Part shown: one piece after another, positions 35,175 to 43,229 of the stretch
Layout: each line of letters begins with the position of its first letter
How positions within the stretch are numbered: the first letter of the stretch is position 1
Assembly: GCA_947497985.1 (NCBI GenBank)
Contig: CANMIX010000012.1
Location: 62,001 to 126,000 of the forward strand
Reading direction: 5' to 3'
Source of the DNA: an uncultured Paracoccaceae bacterium
GTDB taxonomy: Bacteria; Pseudomonadota; Alphaproteobacteria; Rhodobacterales; Rhodobacteraceae
Length of the DNA: 64,000 nt
The notes under the pieces: model-generated
What the model was told of the DNA's origin: nothing
Database searches by the model: none
The model's input: the letters and a program-made list of their open reading frames with translations, nothing else
Program-made: the position numbers and the translations under genes

Positions 35175-35317
35175 TGCGGCAGTCGCAAGCCTTACCCAAA
35201 AGTTTCTCCATATTTCATCTGGTAATCCGCGGGCATGGTTGCAATCCTGCGCGCGCGAACAACATTGAGGAGGGAGGAGACACGACCCTCGCTCCATCCG
35301 TAAAAGGGAGACCCACT

Positions 35318-35968
35318 ATGGGCTTGCGTATAAACGACACCGTTCCAAATTTTACAGCGGAAACCGACCAGGGCACCATTACCTTCCACGACTGGATCGG
35401 TGACAGCTGGGCGATTCTGTTCAGCCACCCCAAAGACTTCACCCCCGTCTGCACCACCGAATTCTCAGCTGTGGCGCAGTTGACCGAAGAATGGGAAAAA
35501 CGCGGCACCAAGGTGATCGGCGTTTCGGTCGATGGCGTCGAAGATCACCGCAAGTGGAAAGGCGATATCGAAGCCTACGGCAAAGCGCCCGCTGGCTTCC
35601 CGATCATTGCGGATGCCGGTTTGGAGGTTTCCAAAGCTTTCGACATGCTGCCTGCTGAAGCCTACCTGCCTGATGGGCGCACCCCTGCAGACAGTGCCAC
35701 TGTCCGGTCTGTCTTTATCATCGGTCCCGACAAACAGCTGAAACTGTCGATGACCTACCCGATGACAGTAGGCCGTAACTTTGCCGAAATCCTGCGCGCA
35801 CTGGATGGGCTGCAAATGTCCAGCAAAGGCGTAGCGACACCGGCAAACTGGGTCCCCGGCGATGATGTGATCATCCCGCCAGCGGTATCCAACGAAGCGG
35901 CCAAAGAGAAATTCGGCGAGTTCGAGACGATCTTCCCCTACCTGCGTAAGACAAAAGCACCAGAGTGA
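35318..35968 (+). CDS. 1-Cys peroxiredoxin (Prx6/AhpC-TSA family)
   Basis: A 216-residue peroxiredoxin that reduces peroxides. The peroxidatic cysteine is Cys45 in HPKDFTPVCTTE. There is no second cysteine anywhere in the chain, so it is a 1-Cys Prx6-type enzyme. Other family signs are LFSHPKDFTP, GVSVDGVEDHRKW and the C-terminal extension with PANWVPGDDVIIPP. The frame is open for 100 codons upstream, but the ATG at 35318, preceded by AAAGGGAG, is the real start. Neighbouring ALDH and shared palindrome suggest a stress or aldehyde response. Confidence 0.95.
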   Translation: MGLRINDTVPNFTAETDQGTITFHDWIGDSWAILFSHPKDFTPVCTTEFSAVAQLTEEWEKRGTKVIGVSVDGVEDHRKWKGDIEAYGKAPAGFPIIADAGLEVSKAFDMLPAEAYLPDGRTPADSATVRSVFIIGPDKQLKLSMTYPMTVGRNFAEILRALDGLQMSSKGVATPANWVPGDDVIIPPAVSNEAAKEKFGEFETIFPYLRKTKAPE

Positions 35969-35977
35969 GCCCAAATG

Positions 35978-36004
35978 GGCCCGATGCCTCCTAGGGGTCG
36001 GGCC
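35978..36004. terminator. Hairpin between the peroxiredoxin and glycosyltransferase genes
   Basis: Arms GGCCCGA / TCGGGCC. The second arm overlaps the last codons of the convergent glycosyltransferase gene. No T-run. Confidence 0.4.
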
Positions 36005-36830
36005 AACCAAAGTGATTGATCATGGCCATAATTTGGCGATCGTTACCACCTTTTCCGTTTATACTGAGAAGCCCGCCATTTGGGTCTTTCACCCACTCTA
36101 GGACGCGCAGCCGTTCACCTGTCAGCGCCGAAGAGTGTCCCTGTAGACGGTGCATCCAGTAAAACCAGATATCATCTGCTGTTGGACAAAGCTGTTGTGC
36201 GAGATGCCAATCCACTGCAATGGGTGACAAAGCACCGGGCGAATATAAGACACCTCCTACACCTGTCGGAAAGATCAGTGAGCTGGGTTCGTTCTTTAAG
36301 CCAACATTATGTTGCCAGTCCCAGTATCCTGCAGGAGTTTTCTGTTGGGTCAGTGCAATTCGATGCCCCCGGCCACCGACAACCTTTGCACCTGTTTTTG
36401 CGCGGACATTAAGCAATGATGCGAGCCACTCTGGGCCATAATATACGTCGTCATCTGCGGTCACAATCGTAGCTGGCTCTTTTAACGCCTCTAGCAGAGG
36501 AAGCAGTTTTTTATACGAGCGATAGTCCGGACAGGTGCAAATTTCTAACCCTTCCTGTTCTAAGGCGCGTACTTCGTCAGGTAGCTGCGCTACATCATCT
36601 TCCGCGATCCAGAGGATAGTACGGTCAGCCTCGATGGATTGACGTAGTAAACAGCGCAGCGTCAGGGCGAGCTCTGGAAAGCGAGGAGGGTAACTGGTGA
36701 GAGACACGATCAATGGCGTGTCCAGGTTGTGAGACTGCGCAATTACATCGCGTTCATCGAGTTCTTTCTTACATCTCCTGATTCGCCAGCGGTGTTTTTG
36801 CCTGCGCACCCATTCTCGTAATACAGTCAT
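35991..36830 (-). CDS. Glycosyltransferase-like protein (family A / GT2-like)
   Basis: A 279-residue protein with a GT-A-like start: LIVSLTSYPPRFPELALTLRCLL, then a probable DXD metal site in IVTADDDVYYGPEWLASLL, and a C-terminal helical end. It resembles uncharacterised glycosyltransferases of capsule or O-antigen clusters. The start ATG at 36830 overlaps the stop of the upstream gene (ATGA), so it is the last gene of a three-gene unit. Base composition is visibly AT-richer than the flanking genes. Donor and acceptor unknown. Confidence 0.78.
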   Translation of the reverse strand: MTVLREWVRRQKHRWRIRRCKKELDERDVIAQSHNLDTPLIVSLTSYPPRFPELALTLRCLLRQSIEADRTILWIAEDDVAQLPDEVRALEQEGLEICTCPDYRSYKKLLPLLEALKEPATIVTADDDVYYGPEWLASLLNVRAKTGAKVVGGRGHRIALTQQKTPAGYWDWQHNVGLKNEPSSLIFPTGVGGVLYSPGALSPIAVDWHLAQQLCPTADDIWFYWMHRLQGHSSALTGERLRVLEWVKDPNGGLLSINGKGGNDRQIMAMINHFGWPDP

Positions 36831-37609
36831 GGTGCTTCCCAGGCCTTTTTGAGCCAATCAACGTCACCAATTCGGCGATACCACTTTCCACCTTTGCCAA
36901 CCAAGGCGTCATGCATTTTAGGTTCGCCTGCAAAAACGACAATTTTGGCGCCTTCGGGTAACGTCGGATCCTTGATAAAGCTTCGAAAACCACGTGGGAC
37001 ACATTTGTTTTTAAAACTTACACACCACTCTTCGGGCCAGTATTCAAGGTGCCCGTTTTTCTCCAGCTGAGCGCTCTGAAATTGTTGTGAGATTTCGTAT
37101 CCCGTTGTCGCGGCAGTCGGGTCGGCAAGATAGGTTTCAAGAATGTATTGGTGTTCACCGATTTTATAGCGAAACACAGATGAGTTTCCTACCGAAGCGA
37201 GAAATTGGTCTCGCGCAGCGTTTAATTTACGCAGAGGTTTCGGACGGAAAAGGGTGTCATCGCGAATGATACGAAACGGCGCATCATCTTCAAAAAAACT
37301 ATCGAGGTCTCCCATGACGATAAGGTCAAGATCAAGAAAAAGCGCGGTGCCGGTGAGCCCAAATAGATCAGATGAGAACAAGCTAAGCTTTTGCCAGCGT
37401 GTGTCTTGGTGTCCTTCAGGGAGGTTCATTACGGGTAGTGGAAACGCCTCGACAGCATCGGAAAGCCCGCTGTCGTCATCAGTAAAACAGATGAACCGAT
37501 GAGGTCGGGCAAGATGCTTCCTAACGCCTTCAGCGAGACGATTTACGTACTCTGGACCATAAAGCGTGCCCCATTTCATCGTAAGGATCAGAACGCAATC
37601 ATCTGACAT
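36827..37609 (-). CDS. Glycosyltransferase-like protein (GT8-like)
   Basis: A 260-residue protein. The N-terminal half has CVLILTMKWGTLYGPEYVNRL, then HRFICFTDDD and the probable metal-binding LFLDLDLIVMGDLDSFFED, which resembles the DXD motif of GT8-type transferases. The C-terminal part has WPEEWCVSFKNKCVPRG and KIVVFAGEPKMHDAL. Possible roles are LPS, capsule or other polysaccharide synthesis in the cytoplasm. It is coupled by a 4-base overlap to the next gene and follows the GT2-type gene by 17 bases. Confidence 0.78.
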   Translation of the reverse strand: MSDDCVLILTMKWGTLYGPEYVNRLAEGVRKHLARPHRFICFTDDDSGLSDAVEAFPLPVMNLPEGHQDTRWQKLSLFSSDLFGLTGTALFLDLDLIVMGDLDSFFEDDAPFRIIRDDTLFRPKPLRKLNAARDQFLASVGNSSVFRYKIGEHQYILETYLADPTAATTGYEISQQFQSAQLEKNGHLEYWPEEWCVSFKNKCVPRGFRSFIKDPTLPEGAKIVVFAGEPKMHDALVGKGGKWYRRIGDVDWLKKAWEAP

Positions 37610-37626
37610 TTAGAGCGGACCTTTGT

Positions 37627-38595
37627 TCAATTTCCAAAAATGCGAGTGTAAAGCGAAGAGTTTCCACCAAATGCGGCAGATATGCGACCTGTGATCAACC
37701 CAAGCCGCCTCGTAAGCTTGAGTATTCCACGCCCGCCGGTTAACGGAAGGGAGATCGCCAAGAATGTGGCCGAGATCAATTTTAAAATGATACCCAGAGG
37801 TAGTCGTAGAAAGTAGAACTTTTTGCTAACTTGTTCGAGGCGAATTCTGTTGATCGTCCTGCTGTGGGCTTCTCGAAGCTGCACACCAAAGTTAAGCCGA
37901 TCCGCGGACATTGTTGCATATACAAATGCGTTTTCTGCCCAGTCCAGCTTAAGACCCATCGCGCGCGCGGAGTGAAAAAAACGACTGTCAGACCCACCGG
38001 TGAAACGTAGTGACTCGTCAAACCATAAGTTGTGCTCTGTAAATAGTTTAATCTCGCCGAGCCAGTTGTTGGTGACAGGACTTGAACGCCCTTCGCTGGC
38101 GGCCTTGATTGCCCCAGTTGCACGTTGTTCATAGTACTCGGTTAGGTCACTATGAAACGCTCTCTGTAATAACGACAGCTCAGGTTCAGGAGGCGCAATA
38201 AAAACCGGGCCGCCAATAAGTGCGGCTCCTGTCTTTCGGTAACGCGCAACTAGTTCGACCAACCATCGGTTGTCTACATACTCATCGTCGTCAACAAAGG
38301 TTAGCAGGTCAGAGTTCCACTGAATGGCCTCTCGTGAAGCACGGTTCCGAGCAAATGGAATGCCCAGTTCTTTCTCTAAAACATATGAAAGAGGTAGGTT
38401 GTTTGCCAACGGCTTACATGTCTCAATTACCGATTTCGAGTTTTCGGACACATCGTTTTCGACAATTAGACATTGAACTTCACAGTGTTCAGGGAGTTCC
38501 ATTTCTCCGAAAGAGTGAATTAGTTTTGCAAGCATGCGTGGTCGATTACGGGTTAACGCGGCAACTGTAATTCTTAAAATAATATCTTGTTTCAT
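37627..38595 (-). CDS. GT2-family glycosyltransferase
   Basis: A 322-residue GT2 enzyme. The nucleotide-sugar fold starts with ITVAALTRNRPRMLAKLIHSF, and the metal-binding acidic run is LTFVDDDEYVDNRWL. A GGSDSRFFHSAR motif and a C-terminal hydrophobic segment (about 270-300, LPLGIILKLISATFLAISLPL, shortened: GIILKLISATFLA) suggest it sits at the inner membrane. The ATG at 38595 follows CGGAG; the frame is open 39 codons further but overlaps the pnp end. It is the first of the three AT-rich glycosyltransferase genes, 52 bases after pnp. Confidence 0.85.
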   Translation of the reverse strand: MKQDIILRITVAALTRNRPRMLAKLIHSFGEMELPEHCEVQCLIVENDVSENSKSVIETCKPLANNLPLSYVLEKELGIPFARNRASREAIQWNSDLLTFVDDDEYVDNRWLVELVARYRKTGAALIGGPVFIAPPEPELSLLQRAFHSDLTEYYEQRATGAIKAASEGRSSPVTNNWLGEIKLFTEHNLWFDESLRFTGGSDSRFFHSARAMGLKLDWAENAFVYATMSADRLNFGVQLREAHSRTINRIRLEQVSKKFYFLRLPLGIILKLISATFLAISLPLTGGRGILKLTRRLGLITGRISAAFGGNSSLYTRIFGN

Positions 38596-38610
38596 ATTCA
38601 AAAACTCCGG

Positions 38611-38640
38611 TTGCACAGCCGCATAAATGCGGCTGTGCAA
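38611..38640 (-). terminator. Strong hairpin between pnp and the glycosyltransferases
   Basis: Perfect 13-base arms TTGCACAGCCGCA / TGCGGCTGTGCAA with a 4-base loop, 7 bases past the pnp stop. The T-run is not immediate, so it may terminate pnp mRNA or block 3' exonucleases. Confidence 0.7.
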
Positions 38641-38647
38641 TTGGAAA

Positions 38648-40792
38648 TTACTCGTCTGAAGTCTTTTCTTTTTTCTCTTCAACGATCTCTTCGCCGGTTT
38701 CCTGATCGACAACTTTCATCGACAGGCGAACCTTGCCGCGGTCGTCAAAGCCCAGAAGCTTAACTTTAACTTCCTGACCTTCTTTCAGAACATCTGAAGG
38801 GTGGTTCAGGCGTTTGTTCAGGATCTGGGACACGTGGACCAGGCCGTCGCGCTTACCAAAGAAGTTCACAAAGGCGCCGAAGTCGACGATTTTGACAACT
38901 TTACCGGTGTAGACTTTGCCTTCTTCGGGCTCTGCCACGATCGAATAGATCATGTCATAGGCCTTCTTGATCGCTTCGCCATTGGCAGAGGCAATCTTGA
39001 TTACGCCGTCGTCGTTGATATCGACTTTTGCACCAGACGTTTCGACGATCTCACGGATCACTTTACCGCCGGAACCGATAACTTCACGGATCTTGTCGGT
39101 TGGAACCTGCATGGTCTCAATACGCGGCGCATGTGCCGAGAATTCAGATGCTTCGGTCAGCGACTTGGACATCTCACCCAGGATGTGCAGACGACCTTCC
39201 TTGGCTTGGGCCAGGGCGGATTTCATGATTTCTGGTGTGATACCAGCAACCTTGATGTCCATCTGCAGCGAGGTGATGCCGTCTGAAGTACCCGCCACCT
39301 TAAAGTCCATGTCGCCCAGGTGGTCTTCGTCACCCAGGATGTCTGTTAGGATGCCGTAGGAACCATCGTCTTCCAGAACCAGACCCATCGCAACACCAGC
39401 AACCGGTGCTTTCAGCGGAACGCCCGCGTCCATCATGGACAGGGAGCCACCACAAACGGATGCCATCGAGGACGAACCGTTGGATTCGGTGATCTCGGAC
39501 ACAACACGCACGGTGTAGGGGAAGTCGGTCGGAGCCGGCAGAACCGCCTGCAGCGCGCGCCATGCCAGTTTACCGTGACCGATTTCACGACGACCGGGGG
39601 AACCCACGCGGCCTACTTCACCAACCGAGTAGGGAGGGAAGTTGTAGTGCAGCAGGAAGTTCGATTTGAAGTTGCCGTGCAAGGAGTCGATGAACTGCTC
39701 ATCGTCGCCGGTGCCCAGAGTGGTCACAACCAGACCTTGGGTCTCGCCACGGGTGAACAGAGCCGAACCGTGTGTACGTGGCAGAAGGCCCGTTTCACAC
39801 TCGATCGCGCGGACCTGATCCAGAGCACGGCCATCAATACGGCGACCGTTTTTAACAACGTCACCGCGCAGAACGCCGGATTCCAGTTTCTTCAGAGCGG
39901 AGCCGAGGTTCGCGTCCTCTTGCTGCTCTTCGGCCAGACCTGCAATGATCTCTTCTTTCAGAGCAGAAACAGCTGCAACACGCTCTTGCTTGTCAGAGAT
40001 CGCGTAAGCGGCACGCATTTTCTCTTCGCCAGCTGCCTTGATGACTTCGAACAGCTCTGAGTAATCAGGCGCTACGAATTCAAACGGCTCTTTGGCGCTT
40101 GTTTCGGCCAGATCAATGATCAGGTCGATAACCGGCTGGATTTGCTCGTGGGCAAAGGTCACCGCACCAAGCATTTCTTCTTCGCTCAGCTCATATGCCT
40201 CGGATTCCACCATCATCACGGCGTCTTTGGTGCCGGCAACAACCAGATCCAGACGCTGTTCAGGGTTCAGGCGCAGGTCCTGCATGTCGTCAACGGTTGG
40301 GTTCAGGACGTATTCGCCGTCCACGAAACCAACGCGGGCACCAGCAATCGGGCCACGGAACGGTGCGCCAGAGATGGTCAGCGCAGCAGAGGCTGCGATC
40401 ATTGCAACGATATCCGGGTCGTTGACCAGATCGTGCGACAGCACGGTGCACATCACCAGAACTTCGTTTTTGAAGCCGGGGACGAACAGCGGGCGGATCG
40501 GACGGTCGATCAGACGGGCGGTCAGAGTTTCTTTTTCGGTTGGGCGCGCTTCGCGCTTAAAGAAACCACCGGGAACTTTACCGGCCGCATAGTATTTTTC
40601 TTGGTAGTGGACGGTCAGAGGAAAGAAATCCTGACCGGGCTTTTGTGCCTTGGCGAAGGTCACGTTCGCCATAACGCTGGTTTCGCCCAGCGTGGCAATC
40701 ACGGTACCGTCCGCTTGACGGGCCACTTTGCCGGTTTCCAGGGTGAGCGTCTCTTCACCCCATTGCATCGATTTTTTGGTAACGTCGAACAT
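38648..40792 (-). CDS. pnp: Polynucleotide phosphorylase
   Basis: A 714-residue PNPase, the phosphorolytic 3'-5' exonuclease of the RNA degradosome, which also makes 3' tails. Two RNase PH domains (about 10-230 and 310-545; [29 protein letters not shown] in the first, [18 protein letters not shown] in the second; both shown only in part) are followed by a KH domain ([12 protein letters not shown]) and an S1 domain ([27 protein letters not shown], in part [10 protein letters not shown]). The C-terminus is acidic. Upstream is a structured leader. rpsO, its usual neighbour, is 2 kb upstream. Confidence 0.97.
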   Translation of the reverse strand: MFDVTKKSMQWGEETLTLETGKVARQADGTVIATLGETSVMANVTFAKAQKPGQDFFPLTVHYQEKYYAAGKVPGGFFKREARPTEKETLTARLIDRPIRPLFVPGFKNEVLVMCTVLSHDLVNDPDIVAMIAASAALTISGAPFRGPIAGARVGFVDGEYVLNPTVDDMQDLRLNPEQRLDLVVAGTKDAVMMVESEAYELSEEEMLGAVTFAHEQIQPVIDLIIDLAETSAKEPFEFVAPDYSELFEVIKAAGEEKMRAAYAISDKQERVAAVSALKEEIIAGLAEEQQEDANLGSALKKLESGVLRGDVVKNGRRIDGRALDQVRAIECETGLLPRTHGSALFTRGETQGLVVTTLGTGDDEQFIDSLHGNFKSNFLLHYNFPPYSVGEVGRVGSPGRREIGHGKLAWRALQAVLPAPTDFPYTVRVVSEITESNGSSSMASVCGGSLSMMDAGVPLKAPVAGVAMGLVLEDDGSYGILTDILGDEDHLGDMDFKVAGTSDGITSLQMDIKVAGITPEIMKSALAQAKEGRLHILGEMSKSLTEASEFSAHAPRIETMQVPTDKIREVIGSGGKVIREIVETSGAKVDINDDGVIKIASANGEAIKKAYDMIYSIVAEPEEGKVYTGKVVKIVDFGAFVNFFGKRDGLVHVSQILNKRLNHPSDVLKEGQEVKVKLLGFDDRGKVRLSMKVVDQETGEEIVEEKKEKTSDE

Positions 40793-40891
40793 ACGTTTCG
40801 TATCCTAAATCGGAGCACTCCCAGGCGTATCCCGGGTCTCCATTTGTCATAGCGGCCCCATTGCCGCCGACCCCATTTATCTTTCTTTCGC

Positions 40892-40930
40892 GCACCAGGG
40901 TCCGGGTGCATCGTCTCAGATGCCCGGTGC
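40892..40930 (-). promoter_or_regulatory. Structured region in the pnp leader
   Basis: Inverted repeats GCACC / GGTGC enclose GCATC / GATGC about 100-140 bases before the pnp ATG. PNPase genes are known to autoregulate through leader stem-loops cut by RNase III; this hairpin is a candidate. Only the base pairing is directly seen. Confidence 0.3.
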
Positions 40931-40973
40931 TTATCCGAAATCACGTGATTTGCAAAGAAGCGTTTTGTTGCAG

Positions 40974-41819
40974 CTATTGAACGGGATCCCCGACGTCGGG
41001 TTGTACATCCAACAACGGCAGAATCATTTCGCTCATTTTTGTGGGAAAATCTGGATTGGATCGCATCAACGCGGCCGCAGCTCGCCCGTCTTCCAATGAG
41101 CGGACAAGGGCCGAAACTTCATCAGGCGTGCGTGTCGGCACTTGGTCCAGATCGAACTGAGACGCACCTTTGGCAATACGTTTCTGTTCTAGCGCAGGCG
41201 CAATACGCTTGGCGCAACGGCAGGGATTGCTGTCTGATACTACGCCGCAGGTCTTGGTAACAAAGCTCGTCACGGCTTTGCGTGATCGGGTTAGGCGCTG
41301 GCGAAATGCCGTGGGCGTAATATTCATGGCACTGGCAGCTTCCTGATCGGTCAGCTCAAAAATCTCTCCCAGGATATAGGCCATGCGTGCCGGGCGATTG
41401 AGGCAGGTCAGCATCGCCAAGGTGCAGCCCACTTTGACTTCTTCCAAGGCCAGTGTGGTTTCCGCATCCGTCATCGCACCTTCGGCCAGATCGCGTCGCC
41501 CATTGTCGAGATCTGCAGCAAACCCTTCAAAAGTCAGGCGCATTGCTTCGACCCGTCCGCGTTTGCGTCGGTTCATCAGGTCGCGAACTGCAATCTGCAT
41601 GGCCCAAGCACCAGCGGCTTTCACGTCACGCAACGTGCCAATGTGGGTCACGATCTTGATCAGGATTTCTTGTGTGGCGTCTTCTGCGTCGGCACGGTTT
41701 GCCAGCATGCGCAAAGCGAGATTGTACACGGGCCGTTCAGCCGCGCGTACAATCGCATCAAGGGCGGCGCGGTTCCCCTGTCGCGCCGCCTCGATTTGTT
41801 CCCCGTAGAATACGATCAT
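40974..41819 (-). CDS. ECF-type RNA polymerase sigma factor with C-terminal extension
   Basis: A 281-residue sigma-70-family protein of the ECF group. Region 2 is near the N-terminus (VYNLALRMLANRADAEDATQEILIKI, partly) and region 4 at about 145-180 (ELTDQEAASAMNITPTAFRQRLTRSR, partly). About 95 residues follow, with a Cys motif C-x8-C-x-C (CGVVSDSNPCRC), perhaps a metal- or redox-sensing or anti-sigma-like extension. It overlaps the SRPBCC gene by 4 bases (ATGA). No separate anti-sigma gene is near. Target promoters are unknown. Confidence 0.85.
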   Translation of the reverse strand: MIVFYGEQIEAARQGNRAALDAIVRAAERPVYNLALRMLANRADAEDATQEILIKIVTHIGTLRDVKAAGAWAMQIAVRDLMNRRKRGRVEAMRLTFEGFAADLDNGRRDLAEGAMTDAETTLALEEVKVGCTLAMLTCLNRPARMAYILGEIFELTDQEAASAMNITPTAFRQRLTRSRKAVTSFVTKTCGVVSDSNPCRCAKRIAPALEQKRIAKGASQFDLDQVPTRTPDEVSALVRSLEDGRAAAALMRSNPDFPTKMSEMILPLLDVQPDVGDPVQ

Positions 41820-42217
41820 GCTTCCATCATTGTTTTCAATTCAACCAGCTCTTGTGCGAGAATCCCCATTTGCGCTTGTAACGCACCTTCCAGAGCTTCC
41901 AAAGGCACAGGTGGTGCCATCAAGACAAAAGAGTAGATGGATTTGTCATCACCATCGGGAGTCACGCGGGAAAACGCCGTGCCAACGGAACCATCAGGGA
42001 AGGTCATGTACCAGTCGACGGACCCAGCTGCGGTATTGGCAATTGTGTTCAGCTTGATCGGGACCGCACCGTTTGGCGTCATCAGATCAGCAGATTCATC
42101 ATCCGCTCGTTCAAATGCATTGGTCCATTTGGTCAGGTTGTGTGGTTGCGCCAGAAATTCAAAAACCTCGGCTGCGGATTTATTGATGCCGATGGACTGG
42201 ACGTCAAAAGTCTTCAT
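41816..42217 (-). CDS. SRPBCC/START-like protein
   Basis: A 133-residue single-domain protein of the SRPBCC (Bet v1/AHSA1-like) fold: KTFDVQSIGINKSAAEVFEFLAQPHNLTKWTNAF (partly) at the start, a beta-sheet middle with VDWYMTFPDGSVGTAFSRV, and a long C-terminal helix (LEALEGALQAQMGILAQELVEL). Such proteins bind hydrophobic ligands. The ATG at 42217 is preceded by AAGGAGA. It is translationally coupled to the sigma factor, which suggests the two belong to one response. Confidence 0.82.
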   Translation of the reverse strand: MKTFDVQSIGINKSAAEVFEFLAQPHNLTKWTNAFERADDESADLMTPNGAVPIKLNTIANTAAGSVDWYMTFPDGSVGTAFSRVTPDGDDKSIYSFVLMAPPVPLEALEGALQAQMGILAQELVELKTMMEA

Positions 42218-42336
42218 GAGATGTCTCCTTATCAAATCCGCCGGTTGTTCCGGCGGTACATAGATAAAGAGGAGACGACTGCGGCGACTGTGACAGGGTT
42301 TTTGAAGTTTTTTCGAGCCCGCGGTTTTCCCGGGCG

Positions 42337-42609
42337 TCAGCGTAGGCTCTTAGCAGCCTTGTTCAGTGTTGAGGCTTCGACCTTGTCCAGCAGTTGCAAC
42401 CGTTCGTTCACTGAAAGACCGCGTGATTTTGCTTTGCGCCAAATACGTTCACATGACTTCGGCGACCAGGGAAGATTGGCGCCGGTCATCCAGCGGCGCA
42501 ACTCGGGCGGCAATCGATCAAAGGCCTCCATCGGATCACCTCGGCGCAGGCGGCTGCGCAATCCGGTGTCGCCTCGGTTTGACCAATTTTGTGTCTGGGT
42601 GTCATTCAT
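42337..42609 (-). CDS. DUF6525-family protein
   Basis: A 90-residue, basic, helical protein: GDPMEAFDRLPPELRRWMTGANLPWSPKSCERIWRKA (partly). It matches the pattern of the Rhodobacteraceae family DUF6525, of unknown function (PM-EFDRLPP-LR-W and LPWSP-S). The start could be the ATG at 42609 or a TTG at 42618; neither has a strong ribosome site. It lies between rpsO and the SRPBCC gene. Confidence 0.65.
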   Translation of the reverse strand: MNDTQTQNWSNRGDTGLRSRLRRGDPMEAFDRLPPELRRWMTGANLPWSPKSCERIWRKAKSRGLSVNERLQLLDKVEASTLNKAAKSLR

Positions 42610-42734
42610 CGGGTGCAAATGTTGTTTTGTTTTGTGTGGGGCCGCGCGTGGGCTGTGCGGCCAACAAGTTTTGTCATGTTATAACGTATCAATTGACGTG
42701 CAAGCAGAATATCAACATTGAAGTGTTCGCGCAT

Positions 42735-42763
42735 AAAAAAACCGCGCCCCAAAGGGACGCGGT
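42735..42763 (-). terminator. Rho-independent terminator after rpsO
   Basis: On the minus strand, ACCGCGTCCC / GGGGCGCGGT hairpin followed by TTTTTT. It separates rpsO from the genes leading to pnp. Confidence 0.88.
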
Positions 42764-42786
42764 TGATCGACCAAGGTCGAAAATTC

Positions 42787-43056
42787 TTAGCGGCGGATGC
42801 CCAGACGCTTGATCAGGTCCTGGTAACGGGCCAGATCTTTGCCTTTGGTGTAGTCCAGCAGCTTACGACGCTGTGCAACCATCTTCAAAAGACCACGACG
42901 ACCGTGGTTGTCTTTTTTGTGGGTTTTGAAGTGCTCAGTCAGCGTGTTGATACGCGAGGTCAGGATCGCAACCTGTACTTCGGGCGAACCGGTGTCGCCT
43001 TCTTTGGTTGCGAATTCTTTCATGACGCGTGCTTTTTCTTCAGCAGTAATCGACAT
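42787..43056 (-). CDS. rpsO: 30S ribosomal protein S15
   Basis: An 89-residue S15, a primary 16S rRNA-binding protein of the small subunit. The family sequence is nearly canonical: [53 protein letters not shown] and [24 protein letters not shown] (partly). A strong ribosome site (AAGGAG) precedes the ATG. It has its own promoter (43166-43194) and terminator. Confidence 0.98.
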   Translation of the reverse strand: MSITAEEKARVMKEFATKEGDTGSPEVQVAILTSRINTLTEHFKTHKKDNHGRRGLLKMVAQRRKLLDYTKGKDLARYQDLIKRLGIRR

Positions 43057-43165
43057 CGGGGTCTCCTTAAATAGGTTAAAGGTGAATGGCGCAGGCCGGG
43101 ATGTCGTCCAGCTCAGGCCCGTGGAGAAAACCGCAGAGGTTCACGAGAATCTCTGCAGATGGGCG

Positions 43166-43194
43166 CGTATAGTCCGAATAGTGGAATTTGGCAA
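43166..43194 (-). promoter_or_regulatory. Probable sigma-70 promoter of rpsO
   Basis: On the minus strand, TTGCCA (-35, 43189-43194), a 17-base spacer and TATACG (-10, 43166-43171). Transcription would start about 100 bases before the rpsO ATG, leaving a leader that could hold an S15 autoregulatory structure. Confidence 0.5.
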
Positions 43195-43229
43195 AGGTAA
43201 ACTTTGGCGAAACCAGCTGACCTGCGGCT

